Source: Procambarus clarkii (Eukaryota; Arthropoda; Malacostraca; Decapoda; Cambaridae). Taken from it: DNA of 64,000 bases. Below the pieces are notes generated by a model. It ran no database searches. It was not told the DNA's origin and was given only the letters and a program-made list of their open reading frames with translations. The stretch is from assembly GCF_040958095.1 (NCBI RefSeq), contig NC_091195.1:29751824-29815823 (forward strand). The letters are read 5' to 3'. This document shows, one piece after another, positions 9,815 to 22,282 of this stretch (the first letter of the stretch is position 1; each line of letters opens with the position of its first letter). The position numbers and the translations under genes are program-made.

Positions 9815-12225
9815 TGCAGAACATGCCAATTAAATACAATAAAAATACAGAATACATAAAGGAAAACAAAAGACCACCGGCCAGAAGGGCCGACAGCATA
9901 GCACAACAAAACAGCATAGCACAACAAAACACATACACAAAAAAACATGAAAAATACAGCATACATCAAACATACATCAAAGCACAAAACAGAATACAAT
10001 GGCAATCCAGCAATCACAGTACAAAACAACACCTCCAGAAAAACAAAACATACAACAAGAGGCATAGCAGGAAACAGAACAGTGCAAACACAAGACTGTC
10101 AAACACGTACAACAGGTAAAGCAACATAAAATCAATACATTAATAAAAAAAACACACACCAAGCCATCCGCCCCGTAAACAAAAGGCGAGGCCAAAATAA
10201 ACAATTACAATAAACACGCACACCTGAAAACAAATCAGGCATAAACACAACAACTAGCCTGAAGGACCAAGAATGCAACAACAAAGTACATCAAGAAACA
10301 AACAAATCAATACACAACCATACAAATTCACTAAACACCGGCCTGAAGGGCCGACATCAAAAACACAAGAAAACAAAAGAAAAATACAACAAAACATCAC
10401 AACACCACACCAAACACACAGCAAGCACACAGACTACGAAAAGATCTCATACTTGTCCGGCCACTCTTCCGCCGGGAAGCGAATACTGTACGCCTCCCTA
10501 AGTAACATAATGTCCTCCGAAACATGGTCACTATTGAGCGTAAGAGGATCGGGCACTAACTCTGGCACACCTACAATAAAACACTTAGCCCGACGAATCC
10601 AGATGGTAGAAGGGCACCACGGATCAGGACGCACACGGTCAACAATGTCAAAATTCAAGGGATGGTCAACATCATTCGCCACTCCGGAGGCCAAGATGAG
10701 AAGGAGAGGCACCTTCCCATGAGGCCGGGCAATGGGCAGCACACTGGGAGCCTCCTCGGCTGCCTCACAGGGCCCCCTCGCCAACCACTGAACGTTGTAC
10801 CTGCTGGGACCCCCTACGCTTGGCATCCTTTTTCAGCACCAGTTTGATGCCTCGGCTCGCACCAGGATCCACACCATCCACGCCTGTAGGAGCAACCACC
10901 TCCCACTGCGTAGAACCTTCTGCAGGAGAAAGAACAGGAGGTAAATTTGACGCACAAACATCGTCAACAGCTGACACATGGACATCAGCCACCACCAGCG
11001 TCGTAGAGCACGAGGCACCCGGAATCGCTACACCATCTCCCGAAGCTCCACCCGTGTCGTAGTCCTCCATATCAGCCCAAGCAGTAGAAGAGCGCCTGGA
11101 ACGCTTGGGCACTGGCCGCACATCCTCACAGCCGAAGGCGGACCCAGAACCACGGCCCTCACGAACCGGGCGAACCAACACCCGTCGCAGTACTGCAGCA
11201 GCCTCAACCACATGGGGAACCGGGCCGCACACAACAGGATGCTCCGCAGCCCCCCCAACACCCAGCACAGCCGGAACACCTGGCGAGGGTGCAGGACCAG
11301 GCGCAGCAGCAGGAGTCGAGGAAGACGCAGACGCACTCGGCTGAGGGACAACAAGCACCGGGGGCATGTCGGGTGACGCAGGAGGGGCCGCATCAGCAGC
11401 GACTGGGACCTGCTCCACTTCATCCCCGGAATCCACGCCCTGAGGGAGCGGCGGGAAATCCTCCTCCCGGAATAAGTTAACGGGTGCAGCAGGGGTCTCA
11501 GAGCACCCGGCAGCCTGATGCCCTAACTGGCCACACCAGAAACAAGTACGGAGCTGCCGGGCATAATACACCCGAACGTAGTAGCCCAGCAGCCGGACAG
11601 AAGATGGGATATCCGACCGCAGGCGCATACCTAATGTATGGACGTTCGTCTGCTTCCCAGCATACTTCCCCGAGGACAGCTTGTTCACCCGCACACTGAT
11701 GACTACACCATACCTCCCGAAGAAGCGCCGGAGGTCTTCAGGGAACTCCAGGGGCGCACCGTGCACACTGGCATATGTCAGGGCACCACTTCGGTCCGAG
11801 ATCGTAACGGAGCCGGCGCCATCCGGCAACTGCAATGAACGCCCCTCGTTCCGCCGGAGGAAGTCCCGATACTCCTCCTCCCCCACGAACTTGACAATCA
11901 CCCGGTGGGCCGTAACAAGCTCAACGCCATACACAGCCATACACCGGGACACGAAGCATGTCGCACATAACTAACTCAATGGCCGGATAACCAGCTTTAC
12001 ACGTGAATTCCAGGCCCACGGAATTTACCTGCAACACAGGAGGAATGGCCAGGCCCCCCAATGTAAAAACGGCCACGTCAGCACGCAGCCAGGCAGGCAA
12101 CAACACTGGACAGGGAGGGTAAGAGACCCCCACACCCCTTGCCGACGAAAACTGCAACCTCCCCAAACTGCCGGAGTGTTCAGACGACACGTCTTCACCC
12201 TACGGCTGCTCAGGTGGAACTCCTT
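9779..12225 (-). mobile_element. ORF1-only retroposon with poly-A tail (half-LINE-like)
   Basis: 2.45-kb insertion in the gag of element Y, flanked by a perfect 15-bp target duplication, CTTCGGAGCACAGTT (9764-9778 and 12226-12240). The minus strand ends in about 32 A residues (T-run at 9779-9810), so it entered by LINE-type target-primed reverse transcription. Inside is one broken CCHC-knuckle protein gene (10434-12190) and about 600 bp of 3' UTR. There is no endonuclease, RT or RNase H on either strand. Three possibilities remain: a non-autonomous LINE keeping only ORF1 (as in HAL1-type elements), an internally deleted LINE, or a retrocopy of a host mRNA. The base composition is much richer in G+C than the surrounding DNA. 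Confidence 0.87.
10434..12190 (-). pseudogene. CCHC zinc-knuckle protein (ORF1-like) of the retroposon
   Basis: Coding lies in three frames: 12190-11921, then 11952-10765 (395 residues from a GTG; first ATG 12 bases later), then 10826-10434. The middle part has an RRM-like region (YASVHGAPLEFPEDLRRFFG, VVISVRVNKL, LGYYVRVYYARQ) directly followed by one knuckle, C-FW-C-GQLG-H-QAAG-C. A Pro/Ala/Ser-rich low-complexity tail with acidic patches follows. This layout resembles ORF1 (gag-like) proteins of some LINEs and host ZCCHC3-like proteins. The third frame (PWCPSTIWIRRAKC, WPDKYEIFS) reads like real protein, so a frameshift near 10800 splits the C-terminus. A second frameshift lies near 11940. 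Confidence 0.72.
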
Positions 12226-12240
12226 CTTCGGAGCACAGTT

Positions 12241-13083
12241 GGACGGCAGGGTTAGGGACCAGTTGTTCATGGCAGTGGAAAAGGAGAATTATTTCCCTAA
12301 CTTGGTGGCAGAAAATTTGGATCTACAATCGATGACTTCATGGACGGTGTTCGAGAAGATATTGAACCTGGAAAGGGCTTTTGGAAGTAAGACTTCTACT
12401 CAGGAAATTATGGTCGTACAGAGCCAAACCAGATGTACACACTGGAGACAAGCACATAAGTAGCAAGTGCAAGTTTCGTGCATATATATGCAACTTTTGT
12501 AACAAGGAGGGTCACTTGCAGAGAGTGTGTAGGGAATATCTGAACAGGAACAACAAGGCCTGGGAGAGGAGACGACCAGCGAATGCAGGAAGAAGAGGTA
12601 GTGGTACTGTGGTCAAGGCAGTAGAGGAAGGTAACCAGTCTGAAGAAGCTGCAGGTGAGGAAAACCGACTATATTCGGTGAAAGAAAAGGTATGTTCAGT
12701 GAAGTCGCAAGTGGTGAATTTTGTAATTAATGGGAAGTTAGTTCCCTTGGAACTGGACACTGGTGCTGCAGTGTCAACGTTGTCTAGAGATTGGGCAGAT
12801 ACCTTGCAATTGAATGTAAAACCAGGTAAAAAATCTTTAAGTGCTTAGGATAATGTACCGATTAAGGTCTATGGCAAGGTGTCGGCAAAAGTAGGTTATA
12901 ATGGAAAAGAAATTAACCAGGATTTTTATGTAGTGGATTCACATAATCCTAGCCTATGTGGTAAAGATCTCATGGAAAAAGTGGGAATTTTCTTGGCGGG
13001 CCTAGATGAATTGTCAATAGTTAAAACAATTAAAAGTGCCGAACAAATGTTAGACAAATATTCAGTGGAGGCAGATAAGCCAA
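12241..13083 (+). pseudogene. Element Y gag C-terminus, knuckle and protease
   Basis: Continues gag after the retroposon (LDGRVRDQLFMAVEKENYF, MTSWTVFEKILNLERAFGS). A frameshift near 12440 leads into a basic region with one CCHC knuckle at about 12491-12532 (C-NF-C-NKEG-H-LQRV-C), an Arg-rich linker, then the protease with LELDTGAAVSTLS (DTG at about 12758). A TAG at 12846 interrupts it; the same frame continues with IKVYGKVSAKV and FYVVDSHNPSLCGKDLM. LINE A (13084) cuts the protease-RT connection. Confidence 0.85.
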
Positions 13084-14131
13084 TTCAGATTCAGATTCAG
13101 ATTCAGATGTTTATTCAGGTAAGGTATATACATACAAGTGATGTTACATTAATGGATTGATATATAGATAGAGCTAGTACATACAATGCCTAAAGCCACT
13201 ATTACGCAATGCGTTTCGGGCAAGAAAAACATTAATATCTAGAACTTAATACTAATTGAGCATAAAGAATAAAAAGTGTTGAGAACAAATACAAATAAAG
13301 ATAAAAAAAGGTGGAACATGACTGAAAAAGCAGCACAAATGCAATAGGTTGACAAACAGTGTTGATTAAAAAAAAAAAAAGAAAAAAAAAAAGAAAATAA
13401 CAGACATGGGTTGACAATAGAGGAGTGAGGTAGATTACAAGGAATTTATTAGGTAGTGTTTAGTTTTTATCTTAAACTGGTTGAGAGAGGTACAGTCTTT
13501 AACATGGTTGGGAAGGTCATTCCACATTCTGGGCCCCTTGATTTGCAGAGCATTTCTAGTTTGATTAAGACGTAATCTAGGAATATCAAAACTGTATTTA
13601 TTTCTGGTGTGGTGCTCATGGGTTCTGTTACAACCTTCTATGAAGCTTTTAAGATCAGGATTGGCATTATAGTTTAGCGTTTTATATATGTATAATACAC
13701 ATGAGAGAATGTGCAGTGACTTAATATCTAACATATTCAGAGATTTGAGTAGGGGTACCGAGTGATGTCTGGGGCCAGAGTTGGATATTGTTCTAATAGC
13801 AGCTTTGTGTTGGGTAATTAGAGGACGTAAGTGATTTTGGGTAGTAGAACCCCAAGCAGAAATACCATAGTTGAGATAAGGATAGATAAGGGAGTAATAG
13901 AGAGTCACCAGGGCAGGGCGTGGTACATAATATCTGATCTTAGAAAGAATGCTTACAGTTTTTGAAACTTTTTTTGATATATTTAGAATGTGTCCCTGGA
14001 AATTCAGCTTGTGGTCAATGAGAATGCCAAGGAATTTGCCATCTAATTTGTTACAAATTTGGGTATTGTTTATTTTGAGATTTATTTGATTAGAGGATTT
14101 ATTGCCAAACAGAATATAGAAAGTTTTGTCA
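13084..14131 (-). mobile_element. LINE family A, copy 3 (5'-truncated)
   Basis: Begins with a microsatellite tail, (ATCTGA)n when read on the element strand, with AATAAA just inside. The conserved hairpin is at 13193-13223. The last 157 codons of ORF2 (13435-13908) are intact to their own stop. It is truncated at 14131 within the RT thumb region. It is nearly identical to the neighbouring copy 2 over its whole length, with scattered substitutions, and is joined head-to-tail to it. Confidence 0.9.
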
Positions 14132-17100
14132 GATTCAGATGTTTATTCAGGTAAGGTATATACATACAAGTGATGTTACATTAATGGATTGATATATAGA
14201 TAGAGCTAGTACATACAATGCCTAAAGCCACTATTACGCAATGCGTTTCGGGCAAGAAAAACATTAATATCTAGAACTTAATACTAATTGAGCATAAAGA
14301 ATAAAAAGTGTTGAGAACAAATACAAATAAAGATAAAAAAAGGGGGAACATGACTGAAAAAGCAGCACAAATACAATAGGTTGACAAACAGTGTTGATTA
14401 AAAAAAAAAGAAAATAACAGACATGGGTTGACAATAGAGGAGTGAGGTAGATTACAGGGAATTTATTAGGTAGTGTTTAGTTTTTATCTTAAACTAGTTG
14501 AGAGAGGTACAGTCTTTAACATGGTTGGGAAGGTCATTCCACATTCTGGGCCCCTTGATTTGCAGAGCATTTCTAGTTTGATTAAGACGTACTCTAGGAA
14601 TATCAAAACTGTATTTATTTCTGGTGTGGTGCTCATGGGTTCTGTTACAACCTTCTATGAAGCTTTTAAGATCAGGATTGGCATTATAGTTTAGCGTTTT
14701 ATATATGTATAATACACATGAGAGAATGTGCAGTGACTTAATATCTAACATATTCAGAGATTTGAGTAGGGGTACCGAGTGATGTCTGGGGCCAGAGTTG
14801 GATATTGTTCTAATAGCAGCTTTGTGTTGGGTAATTAGAGGACGTAAGTGATTTTGGGTAGTAGAACCCCAAGCACAAATACCATAGTTGAGATAAGGAT
14901 AGATAAGGGAGTAACAGAGAGTCACCAGGGCAGGGCATGGTACATAATATCTGATCTTAGAAAGAATGCCCACAGTTTTTGAAACTTTTTTTGATATATT
15001 TAGAATGTGTCCCTGGAAATTCAGCTTGTGGTCAATGAGAATGCCAAGGAATTTGCCATCTAATTTGTTACAAATTTGGGTATTGTTTATTTTGAGATTT
15101 ATATGACTAGAGGATTTATTGCCAAACAGAATATAGAAAGTTTTGTCAATGTTAAGGGTGAGTTTGTTGGCAGTTAGCCAAAGATGGACTTTATTTAGCT
15201 CAGTATTTACTGTGGCATTTAGAGCAAGAGGGTCAGTACTGGAGTAAATGAAGGTTGTGTCGTCAGCAAATAGAATTGGTTTGAGGTGTTGGGAGGCATT
15301 TGGAAGGTTATTAATGTAGATGAGAAAGAGGAGAGGGCCAAGTATGCTGCCCTGAGGAACACCAATGTTGATGGGTAGGGTGGGAGAAATTGTATTATTC
15401 ACAGAAACATATTGGACCCTGTCAGTAAGGTAGGACTCGAGGTATTGTAGGGAGTGTCCTCTGACTCCATAATGATGTAATTTAAGAAGAAGGTTATGGT
15501 GGTTGACAGTATCAAAAGCTTTACGCAGGTCCACAAATAACCCAACAGGGAACTCATTTTTATCAAGAGCTGTATGAATCGAGTTAAGCATACTAATAAG
15601 TGCATCGTTAGTGCTTTTTTTGGGTCTGAAGCCATATTGGCAAGGGCTAAGTATATTGAGTTTGGCTAGATATGAGTAAAGCTGCTTATATATAAGTTTT
15701 TCAAAAATTTTTGACAAGTTTGGCAGGATTGATATAGGTCTGTAGTTGTTAACATCTGTGGGGTCACCACATTTGTGGACAGGCGTTACTCTCGCTTTTT
15801 TTAGAATATCTGGAAAGGTTTGGAGTTCAAGTGACTTGTTGAAGAGCAAAGCAATAGCAGGGGCTAAAGATCTGGAGGCTTTTTTGTAAATTAAAGTTGG
15901 TATCTCCTCAAGGGCACCAGACTTGGTTTTAAGGGAAAGGATTATCTCATTGACGTCAGTGGAGTTAATAGGCTTTAGGTACAGAGACTGTGGATAGTTA
16001 CCTGTAAGATAGTCATTAATGTCAGTACTGGAAGATGGAATATCATTTGCAAGGGATGAACCAATAGAAGAGAAGAACCTATTGAACTCAATAGCAGAAT
16101 CAGAGGCTGAAAGCTGACCATCGTTATTAGACAGGAGAGTCGGTTTGTTATTTAAAGATTTATTTGATCCCAATATTTGTGAAATTGTGCTCCAAGTTTG
16201 TTTAATGTTGCTCTTTATTTGAGTAAATTTATCTTCGTAGTATTTAGTTTTGGCTCGTCTAATTATCTTAGATAGCAATAATGAGTAATTCTTTGAGAAT
16301 TCTTTGGAGACAATTCCTAACCTATACTTCTTCTCAAGGTCGTGTTTTTTGTTAATGGATTTCAGTATTCCCTTTGTAAGCCAAGGATTGTTAAGCCTTT
16401 TGCTTGTGACTTGTTTTGTAAGCCTAGGACAGTGGGTGTTATAAAGGCTAAGAGTTGTTTGTAGAAGATTTCACTGCTAGGTTGATGTCCCCTATGTTAC
16501 CTAACTCGGACTCCCAGTTGACATTATCAGCAGCAGTTATAAAATTGTTTATAGCAGTTTCATTGTGCAGCCTAAAGCTTAACTCCCTTGTTTCTAGAGG
16601 TGGTGTGCTAATGTTAGTTAAGAGAAATGTGGGGTAGTGGTCTGTAGTGCTATCGGTGATTATACCTGAAGTAAGCGGAGAGGTTATGTTGGTCCAGATG
16701 TGATCTAGAGTCGTGGCAGTGCTATCAGTGATTCTAGTAGGTCTAGTGATTAAGGGTATGAGGAAGCAGGAATTCATACAGTTGAGGAAGCTAACAGCAG
16801 TAGGGTGTTCTGGCTCGCAGAGGTCAATATTAAAGTCCCCTGCGATAATTAGGTGGTTTTTGTTCAGTCTGTTATCAAGTATTAGATTTCTAAGGTTTGA
16901 GTTGAATTCAGACACATCAGTGTTGGGAATTCTATAAACTGCACCCACAGACAGGATAGACTCGGCACCCTTGACTCTGAAGCTGGCGAAGATATACTCC
17001 CCATAGCAGTCTCTAGTTCTAATCTCTTTTAAGCATGTTAGTTCTTGGTGGTAGTAAAGAGCAGTGCCACCACCTCTCTGAAGTTGACGACAGTTGTGAA

Positions 17101-17257
17101 TTGCTGAGTAGTTAGGCATGTTAAAGAGTTGAGTAGTATCCTCTTTCAACCATGTTTCAGTAAGTATAATAAAAGAGAATTTGTTGCCAATAGTTTCAAT
17201 CAAGGCACTAACATCATCGAAGTGTTTACCTAGGGATCTAACGTTCAAATTGATTAC
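14132..17257 (-). mobile_element. LINE family A, copy 2 (endonuclease to 3' end)
   Basis: Most complete ORF2 of family A in the window. The 3' tail (14132-14160) joins directly to the 5' truncation point of copy 3. The 5' end is truncated at about 17257, just upstream of the NVRSLG endonuclease motif, so ORF1 and the spacer are absent. Element Y resumes at 17258. A short repeat, TTGATTACTTTT, occurs on both sides of 17265-17300 and may be a remnant of the junction. Confidence 0.9.
14494..17248 (-). pseudogene. Family A ORF2: endonuclease-reverse transcriptase
   Basis: Endonuclease (17248-16448) has NVRSLG, ILTETWLKED, GDFNIDL, DHIWTN and TDHYPTF. RT (16278-14494) has the YRPIS motif, GFRPKKSTNDAL, DLRKAFDTVNH, GVPQGSILGPLL and the catalytic LFADDTT, followed by a thumb region. 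Two lesions are visible: a small indel near 16460 shifts the frame after NLAVKS, and a CAG-to-TAG change removes the last 16 codons (copy 3 reads LNQFKIK at that place). Otherwise the frame is long and clean, so the copy died recently. Catalytic residues are present in both domains. Confidence 0.9.
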
Positions 17258-19496
17258 TTTTTAAAGATTTTAAACTTTGATTTGATTACTTTTAAAGAAG
17301 ATTAAATTAATAGCATGGTGGCAAAAATTCACCTGAAAAGTGGGGCTTCACCTAAATTTTTCAAGGCAAGAACAGTGCCGTTTCATTACAAGCAATTGGT
17401 AGAATCAGCCCTGGAAAAGCATGTGGCAGAAGGCATCTTTGAGCCAATTACACATAGTGAGTGGGCAGCCCCAATTGTACCAGTGTTGAAGGCAGATCGG
17501 AAATCCTTGAGAATCTGTGCAGACTTCAAAGAACTGAACAACCGCATACACTGTGAGAAGTACCCTTTACCTAAGATAGATGAGTTGTTGTCAGTGGTCT
17601 GCAAGGGAGCAATTTTTTCTAAGATTGACCTGAAAGATGCTTACTTGCAAATTCCTGTAGAGGAGGAGAGCCAGAAATTGTTAGTGATTAATACCCACAA
17701 GGGGTTATTTAAGTATAAAAGACTTCCTTTTGGACTCTCCTCGTCTCCAGCAATTTTTCAGAGATTCATGTCCCAGTTGTTAGTTAACATTGAAGGTATG
17801 GCTAGTTTTTTAGATGACATTATTGTATGTGGGGAGAATGAGGAAGTGCACGATGCTAGATTAGAACAAGTTTTGAATCTTTTGCAAAAGCACAATGTGA
17901 AGATTAATAAGGGAAAAACAACGTTGAAGACCAAGGCCATTGAATATCTGGGGTACCATATTTCAGGTAAGGGCTTTACTCCTTCTCACAAAAATGTAGC
18001 TGCTATAATAGATGCCCCAGCCCCAACATCAGTTGGGGAAGTACAGTCTTTTGTTGCGATGGTTACATATTTTTGTAAGTTCGTGAAGAACTTTTCAACA
18101 AAATTAGCACCCTTGTATGAATTGTTGAAAAAAGGGGCTAGATTTAAGTGGGCAGCAAGAGAGGAAAATGCATTCAGGAATATTAAGCAGGAATTGATCA
18201 ATTCTCCAGTGCTCACTAATTTTACAGGTAGACTCCCGTTAAAACTGGAGGTAGATGCTTCCCCAGTAGGTGTGGGGTGTGTATTATTACAGGAAGTAGA
18301 TGGTCAGGATAAAGTAGTATATTTTGCTAGCAAGAAATTATCTCCTGCGGAACAGAATTATTCTCAGTTAGATAAAGAAGCCTTAGCTTTGGTATATGCC
18401 GTAAGAAAACTGAGGTATTTTCTGCTGGGGAGGAAATTTCTTGCTAGAACAGATCATAAACCCCTGCTAGGATTGTTTGGCAGAGGTAAGCAGATTCTAG
18501 TTAATGCCAATACTAGAATTCAAAGATGGGCATTACTACTCTCTCAGTTTGAGTATGATTTAGAGTTTAAGCCAGGCAAGGATAATGTAGTAGCTGATGC
18601 ATTAAGTAGATTGCCTGTGACAGAAGAATTAAATTCCAGTATTCCAGTGGAGTATGTTAACCTGGTGGAATCTATGTCTTTTGAGGATATTTCATTCCAG
18701 ACTATTAGGAAGGCAATTGGTAGAGATCCTAAATTAAGTCTGTTGTTGAAAAATGTCAAATATGGTTGGAATGATAATTTGTTATTGTCAGAGTATGCTG
18801 CAGTGAAGGCTGACCTTAGTATTCACCAGGATGTACTCTTGTATAGGAATAGAGTGGTGGTGCCTGGGGAACTGAGATGTAAGATTTTGGAACAGCTGCA
18901 TGTAGGCCATAATGGCATAAATGCTATGAAAGCAGAAGCTAGAAGTTGGGTTTGGTGGCCAAAAATAGACCAGGATATTGCTGAGGTAACAAAAAATTGT
19001 CATATTTGCTTTAAGAATTATCAGAAACCCCAGGCCCCAGTACTTTCTTGGCCATGCACTGGAAAACCCTGGTCTAGACTTCATGTAGATTATGCGGGAC
19101 CTATGGATAATAAATATGACCTAGTGGTGGTGGATTCATACACCAAATTTCTGGATGTGCATGTGTGTAATTCCACCACATCATCTGTAACTTGTGAATT
19201 ACTAAGGAAAACATTTTGTAATTTTGGATTGCCAGACATAATTGTCTCAGACAATGCTCCTTATTTTGTTTCTGTGGAAATGGAGGATTTTTTTCGGGAA
19301 AATGGTATTAAACATGTAACACCTGCCCCCTATAATCCTTCTTCAAATGGTCTAGAAGAGAGAGCAGTGAGATCCTTGAAAGAAGGGTTAAAGCGGTTTA
19401 CGGAAGGTACTATTAATACAAGACTTTGTAGATTTTTATATAATCAAAGGAAAACTGTTCATTCTACTACTGGTAAATCTCCTTCTGAATTACTGT
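17258..19496 (+). pseudogene. Element Y reverse transcriptase, RNase H and integrase
   Basis: One uninterrupted frame, methionine at 17315, until the LINE B insertion at about 19497 (the last residues encoded are insert). RT shows ICADFKELN, SKIDLKDAYLQIPV, LPFGLSSSPAIFQR and the catalytic FLDD (ASFLDDIIV, about 17815). RNase H shows LEVDASPVGVG, KEALALVYAV, RTDHKPL and DNVVADALSRLP. Integrase has a zinc-binding region (H-VG-H ... C-HI-C), then D in HVDYAGP, D in VSDNAPY and E in SNGLEERAV. All key acidic residues are present. The frame upstream is lost in the LINE A insertion. Confidence 0.93.
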
Positions 19497-22282
19497 TTAT
19501 TTATTTATTTATTTATTTAGTTATTTATTTATTTATATATATACAAGAAGGTACATTGGGTTTGTGAGAATACATTGGATAGTACAGTATTTACATTCTT
19601 GTAAAGCCACTAGTACGCGCAGCGTTTCGGGCAGGTCCTTAATCTAGCAGATAATTTTAGGTAGGTAATTCCTATCAGAATTGATAAATGATAAAGATAC
19701 ATTGCAAGAGAAAAATGAGATGAGAGAGCTTAGTAAGTATATTAAAGCACATTGTTACATTAAAGCTCTGATTGATTACATTGACAGCATGATTAGTAAT
19801 TTAAACAAGATTAATAGACACCATTCAGCAGATTGACAGCACATATAAGACAGCAATGATCACAATGGTAAAGATGTTCAGATTGGGTACATAAAGATTG
19901 GGAGACTGGGTAGCAAATGATACAGATAAACAAGATTTATAAACACCATACAACAGATTGGCAGCACATATAAGAAGACAGCAATGATCACAATGGTAAA
20001 GATGTTCAAATTGGGAACATAAAGGTTGGGAGATTGGGTAGCAATAGATACAGTGCAATTTTAAGGCAAAAAGTGAAAAACTATGAAGATGAAATTAGGT
20101 ACTTTTTAGTATTGATTTTGAATGATGTAAAAGTTGGACAGCTTTTCAATTCAGTAGGGAGTGAGTTCCATAAACTGGGTCCCTTTATTTGCATAGTGTG
20201 TTTACACAGATTAAGTTTAACTCTGGGGATATCAAAGAGATATTTATTTCTGGTGTGGTGATAATGGGTCCTATTACATCTGTCCAGGAAGAGTTTCAGA
20301 CAAGGATTTGCATTTAAGAACAGGGTTTTGTAAATGTAGTTGACACAAGAGAATTTGTGGAGTGAGATTATGTTTAGCATGTTTAGGGAGTTAAACAAGG
20401 GGGCTGTGTGTTGTCTGAAAGCAGAATTTGATATTATTCTGATAGCAGATTTTTGCTGGGTGATGATGGACTTGAGGTGGTTTGCAGTGGTTGAACCCCA
20501 TGCACAGACACCATAGTTGAGATAGGGATAGATTAGTGCATAATATAGAGAGATGAGAGCAGAGTTAGGTACATAATATCTGATTTTGGAGAGTATACCA
20601 ACTGTTTTAGAGACTTTCTTAGTTATGTGTTGTATGTGGGTACTGAAGTTGAGTCTCTTGTCTAGGAATATGCCAAGAAACTTTCCATCATTTTTATTGC
20701 TAATGTTTACATTGTCTATCTGAAGCTGAATTGCATTTGTAGATTTGCTTCCAAATAGGATGTAGTAGGTCTTTTCCATGTTAAGTGTTAGTTTGTTGGT
20801 TGACATTCATAAGTGGACTTTTTTTAGTTATTATTAACAACATCATTTAGTGTATGTGGGTTGGAGTTGGAGTAGATGAGGGTAGTATCATCAGCAAACA
20901 AAATAGGTTTCAGAATGTTAGAGACATTAGGCAGATCATTGATGTATATAAGAAATAGAAGAGGTCCCAAGATGCTGCCCTGTGGCACTCCAACGGTTAT
21001 TGGTAGAATGGGAGAGATTATATTATTGATGGCTACACATTGGTGTCTATCACTAAGATAGGATTGGATATAGTCCAGTGCATGGCCTCGGATTCCATAA
21101 TGATGGAGTTTACATAAGAGGTAATCGTGATTAACAGTATCAAAGGCCTTTCTCAGGTCAATGAAGAGTCCAATTGGAAACTCATTTTTGTCAAGGGCGA
21201 AGTAAATTATACCAAGGAGACTAATAATTGCATCGTTGGTACTCTTTTGAGAGCGGAAGCCAAACTGACAGGGGCTAAGAATGTCAAATTTTACGAGATA
21301 GGAGTAGAGCTGTTTGTAGATAATTTTTTCAAATATTTTTGATAGTATGGGTAGGTTCGATATTGGTCTATAGTTGTTTATGTCTGCCGGATTACCTCCT
21401 TTATGAACTGGCGTTACTCTTGCTTTTTTAAGGATATTAGGGAAGGTATGACACTCAAGGGATTTGTTGAACAGCAGAGCTATAGGTGGCGCAAGGGCAT
21501 GGGAGGCGCTCTTGTATACAATGGATGGGATTTCACTGATGTTCCTAGCTTTGGTTTTTAGTGAGTGTATGATGGACACAACATCTGTCGGGCTGACTGG
21601 TGAGAGGAGAAGAGAGTTTGGATAGCTGCCTGAGAGATATGTGTTGATATGTGTCTGAGTCTGTGGGATTTTACTTGCAAGGTTAGCACCAATCGATGAA
21701 AAGAAGCTATTAAATTCATTCGCCATTTCTAAGTCAGATGACGGTGTAAGGCCATCCTTAGAGAGTGTTATCTGGTTGTGGGAGTGTTGTTTAGTTCCCA
21801 GGATATTAGAGATGGTATTCCATGTGCTTTTCATGTTGCCTTTTGCTTCTTTGAATCTAGTCTCATAATATGAAAGTTTTGCTTTTCTTATGATACTGGT
21901 AAGCACTGATGAGTACCTTTTAACTACTTCCTTTGAAACTAGGCCACTCCTAAATTTCTTTTCGTATTCATGTTTTTTGTTGATTGATTTAATTATGCCA
22001 CTTGTGAGCCACGGGTTATTTTTTCTTTTATCAGTAACTTGTTTGGTATGGAGGGGACAGTGAGTGTTGTAGAGGCTTAGAGTTTTGGAGAGAAAGAGGT
22101 TGATGAGTTTATATCCTGTGAATTATTAAATTCAGATTCCCAGTTAATATTGTGAAGTGCATTAGAGAGATTGCCTAAAGCTGATTCACTATGTAGCCTG
22201 TATGAAAGTTTCTTGGTTTCTGGTGGCGATGTGTCAATGTTTGCTATGAGGAAAGTAGGATAGTGGTCAGTTGTTCTGTCTA
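19497..22282 (-). mobile_element. LINE family B, copy 3 inserted in the integrase of Y
   Basis: Tail of (TAAA)n repeats at 19497-19545 with TATATATA, shared hairpin at 19604-19635, 3' UTR with the 127-bp tandem duplication, then coding up to 22282. The 5' truncation lies within the last part of the endonuclease (DRTTDHYPTF). Joining 19496 to 22283 restores the Y integrase reading SPSELLF-NRHFKV. No clear target duplication; the CTGTTT/CTGTCT similarity is explained by B sequence. Confidence 0.9.
20081..22282 (-). pseudogene. Family B ORF2 (endonuclease end, reverse transcriptase)
   Basis: RT in frames 21906-20824 and 20806-20081: YRPISNLPILSKIFEKII, GFRSQKSTNDAI, DLRKAFDTVNHDYLL, GVPQGSILGPLLFL and catalytic LFADDTTLIY, then a thumb region ending IKTKKYL-like. 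The frame breaks at 20806-20824, next to the homopolymer in NELKKVHLWM. A second break lies between 21906 and 22077, separating the endonuclease end (22282-22077). Very similar to copy 2 and to the plus-strand copy at 57690. Confidence 0.87.

Noticed and set aside
9730..10119. Open frame crossing the T-run
   Set aside because: Begins in gag of Y and reads through the poly-T into the retroposon 3' UTR; not a gene.
10978..11974. Several Arg/Thr-rich plus-strand open frames
   Set aside because: Antisense to the G+C-rich knuckle gene of the retroposon; composition artefacts.
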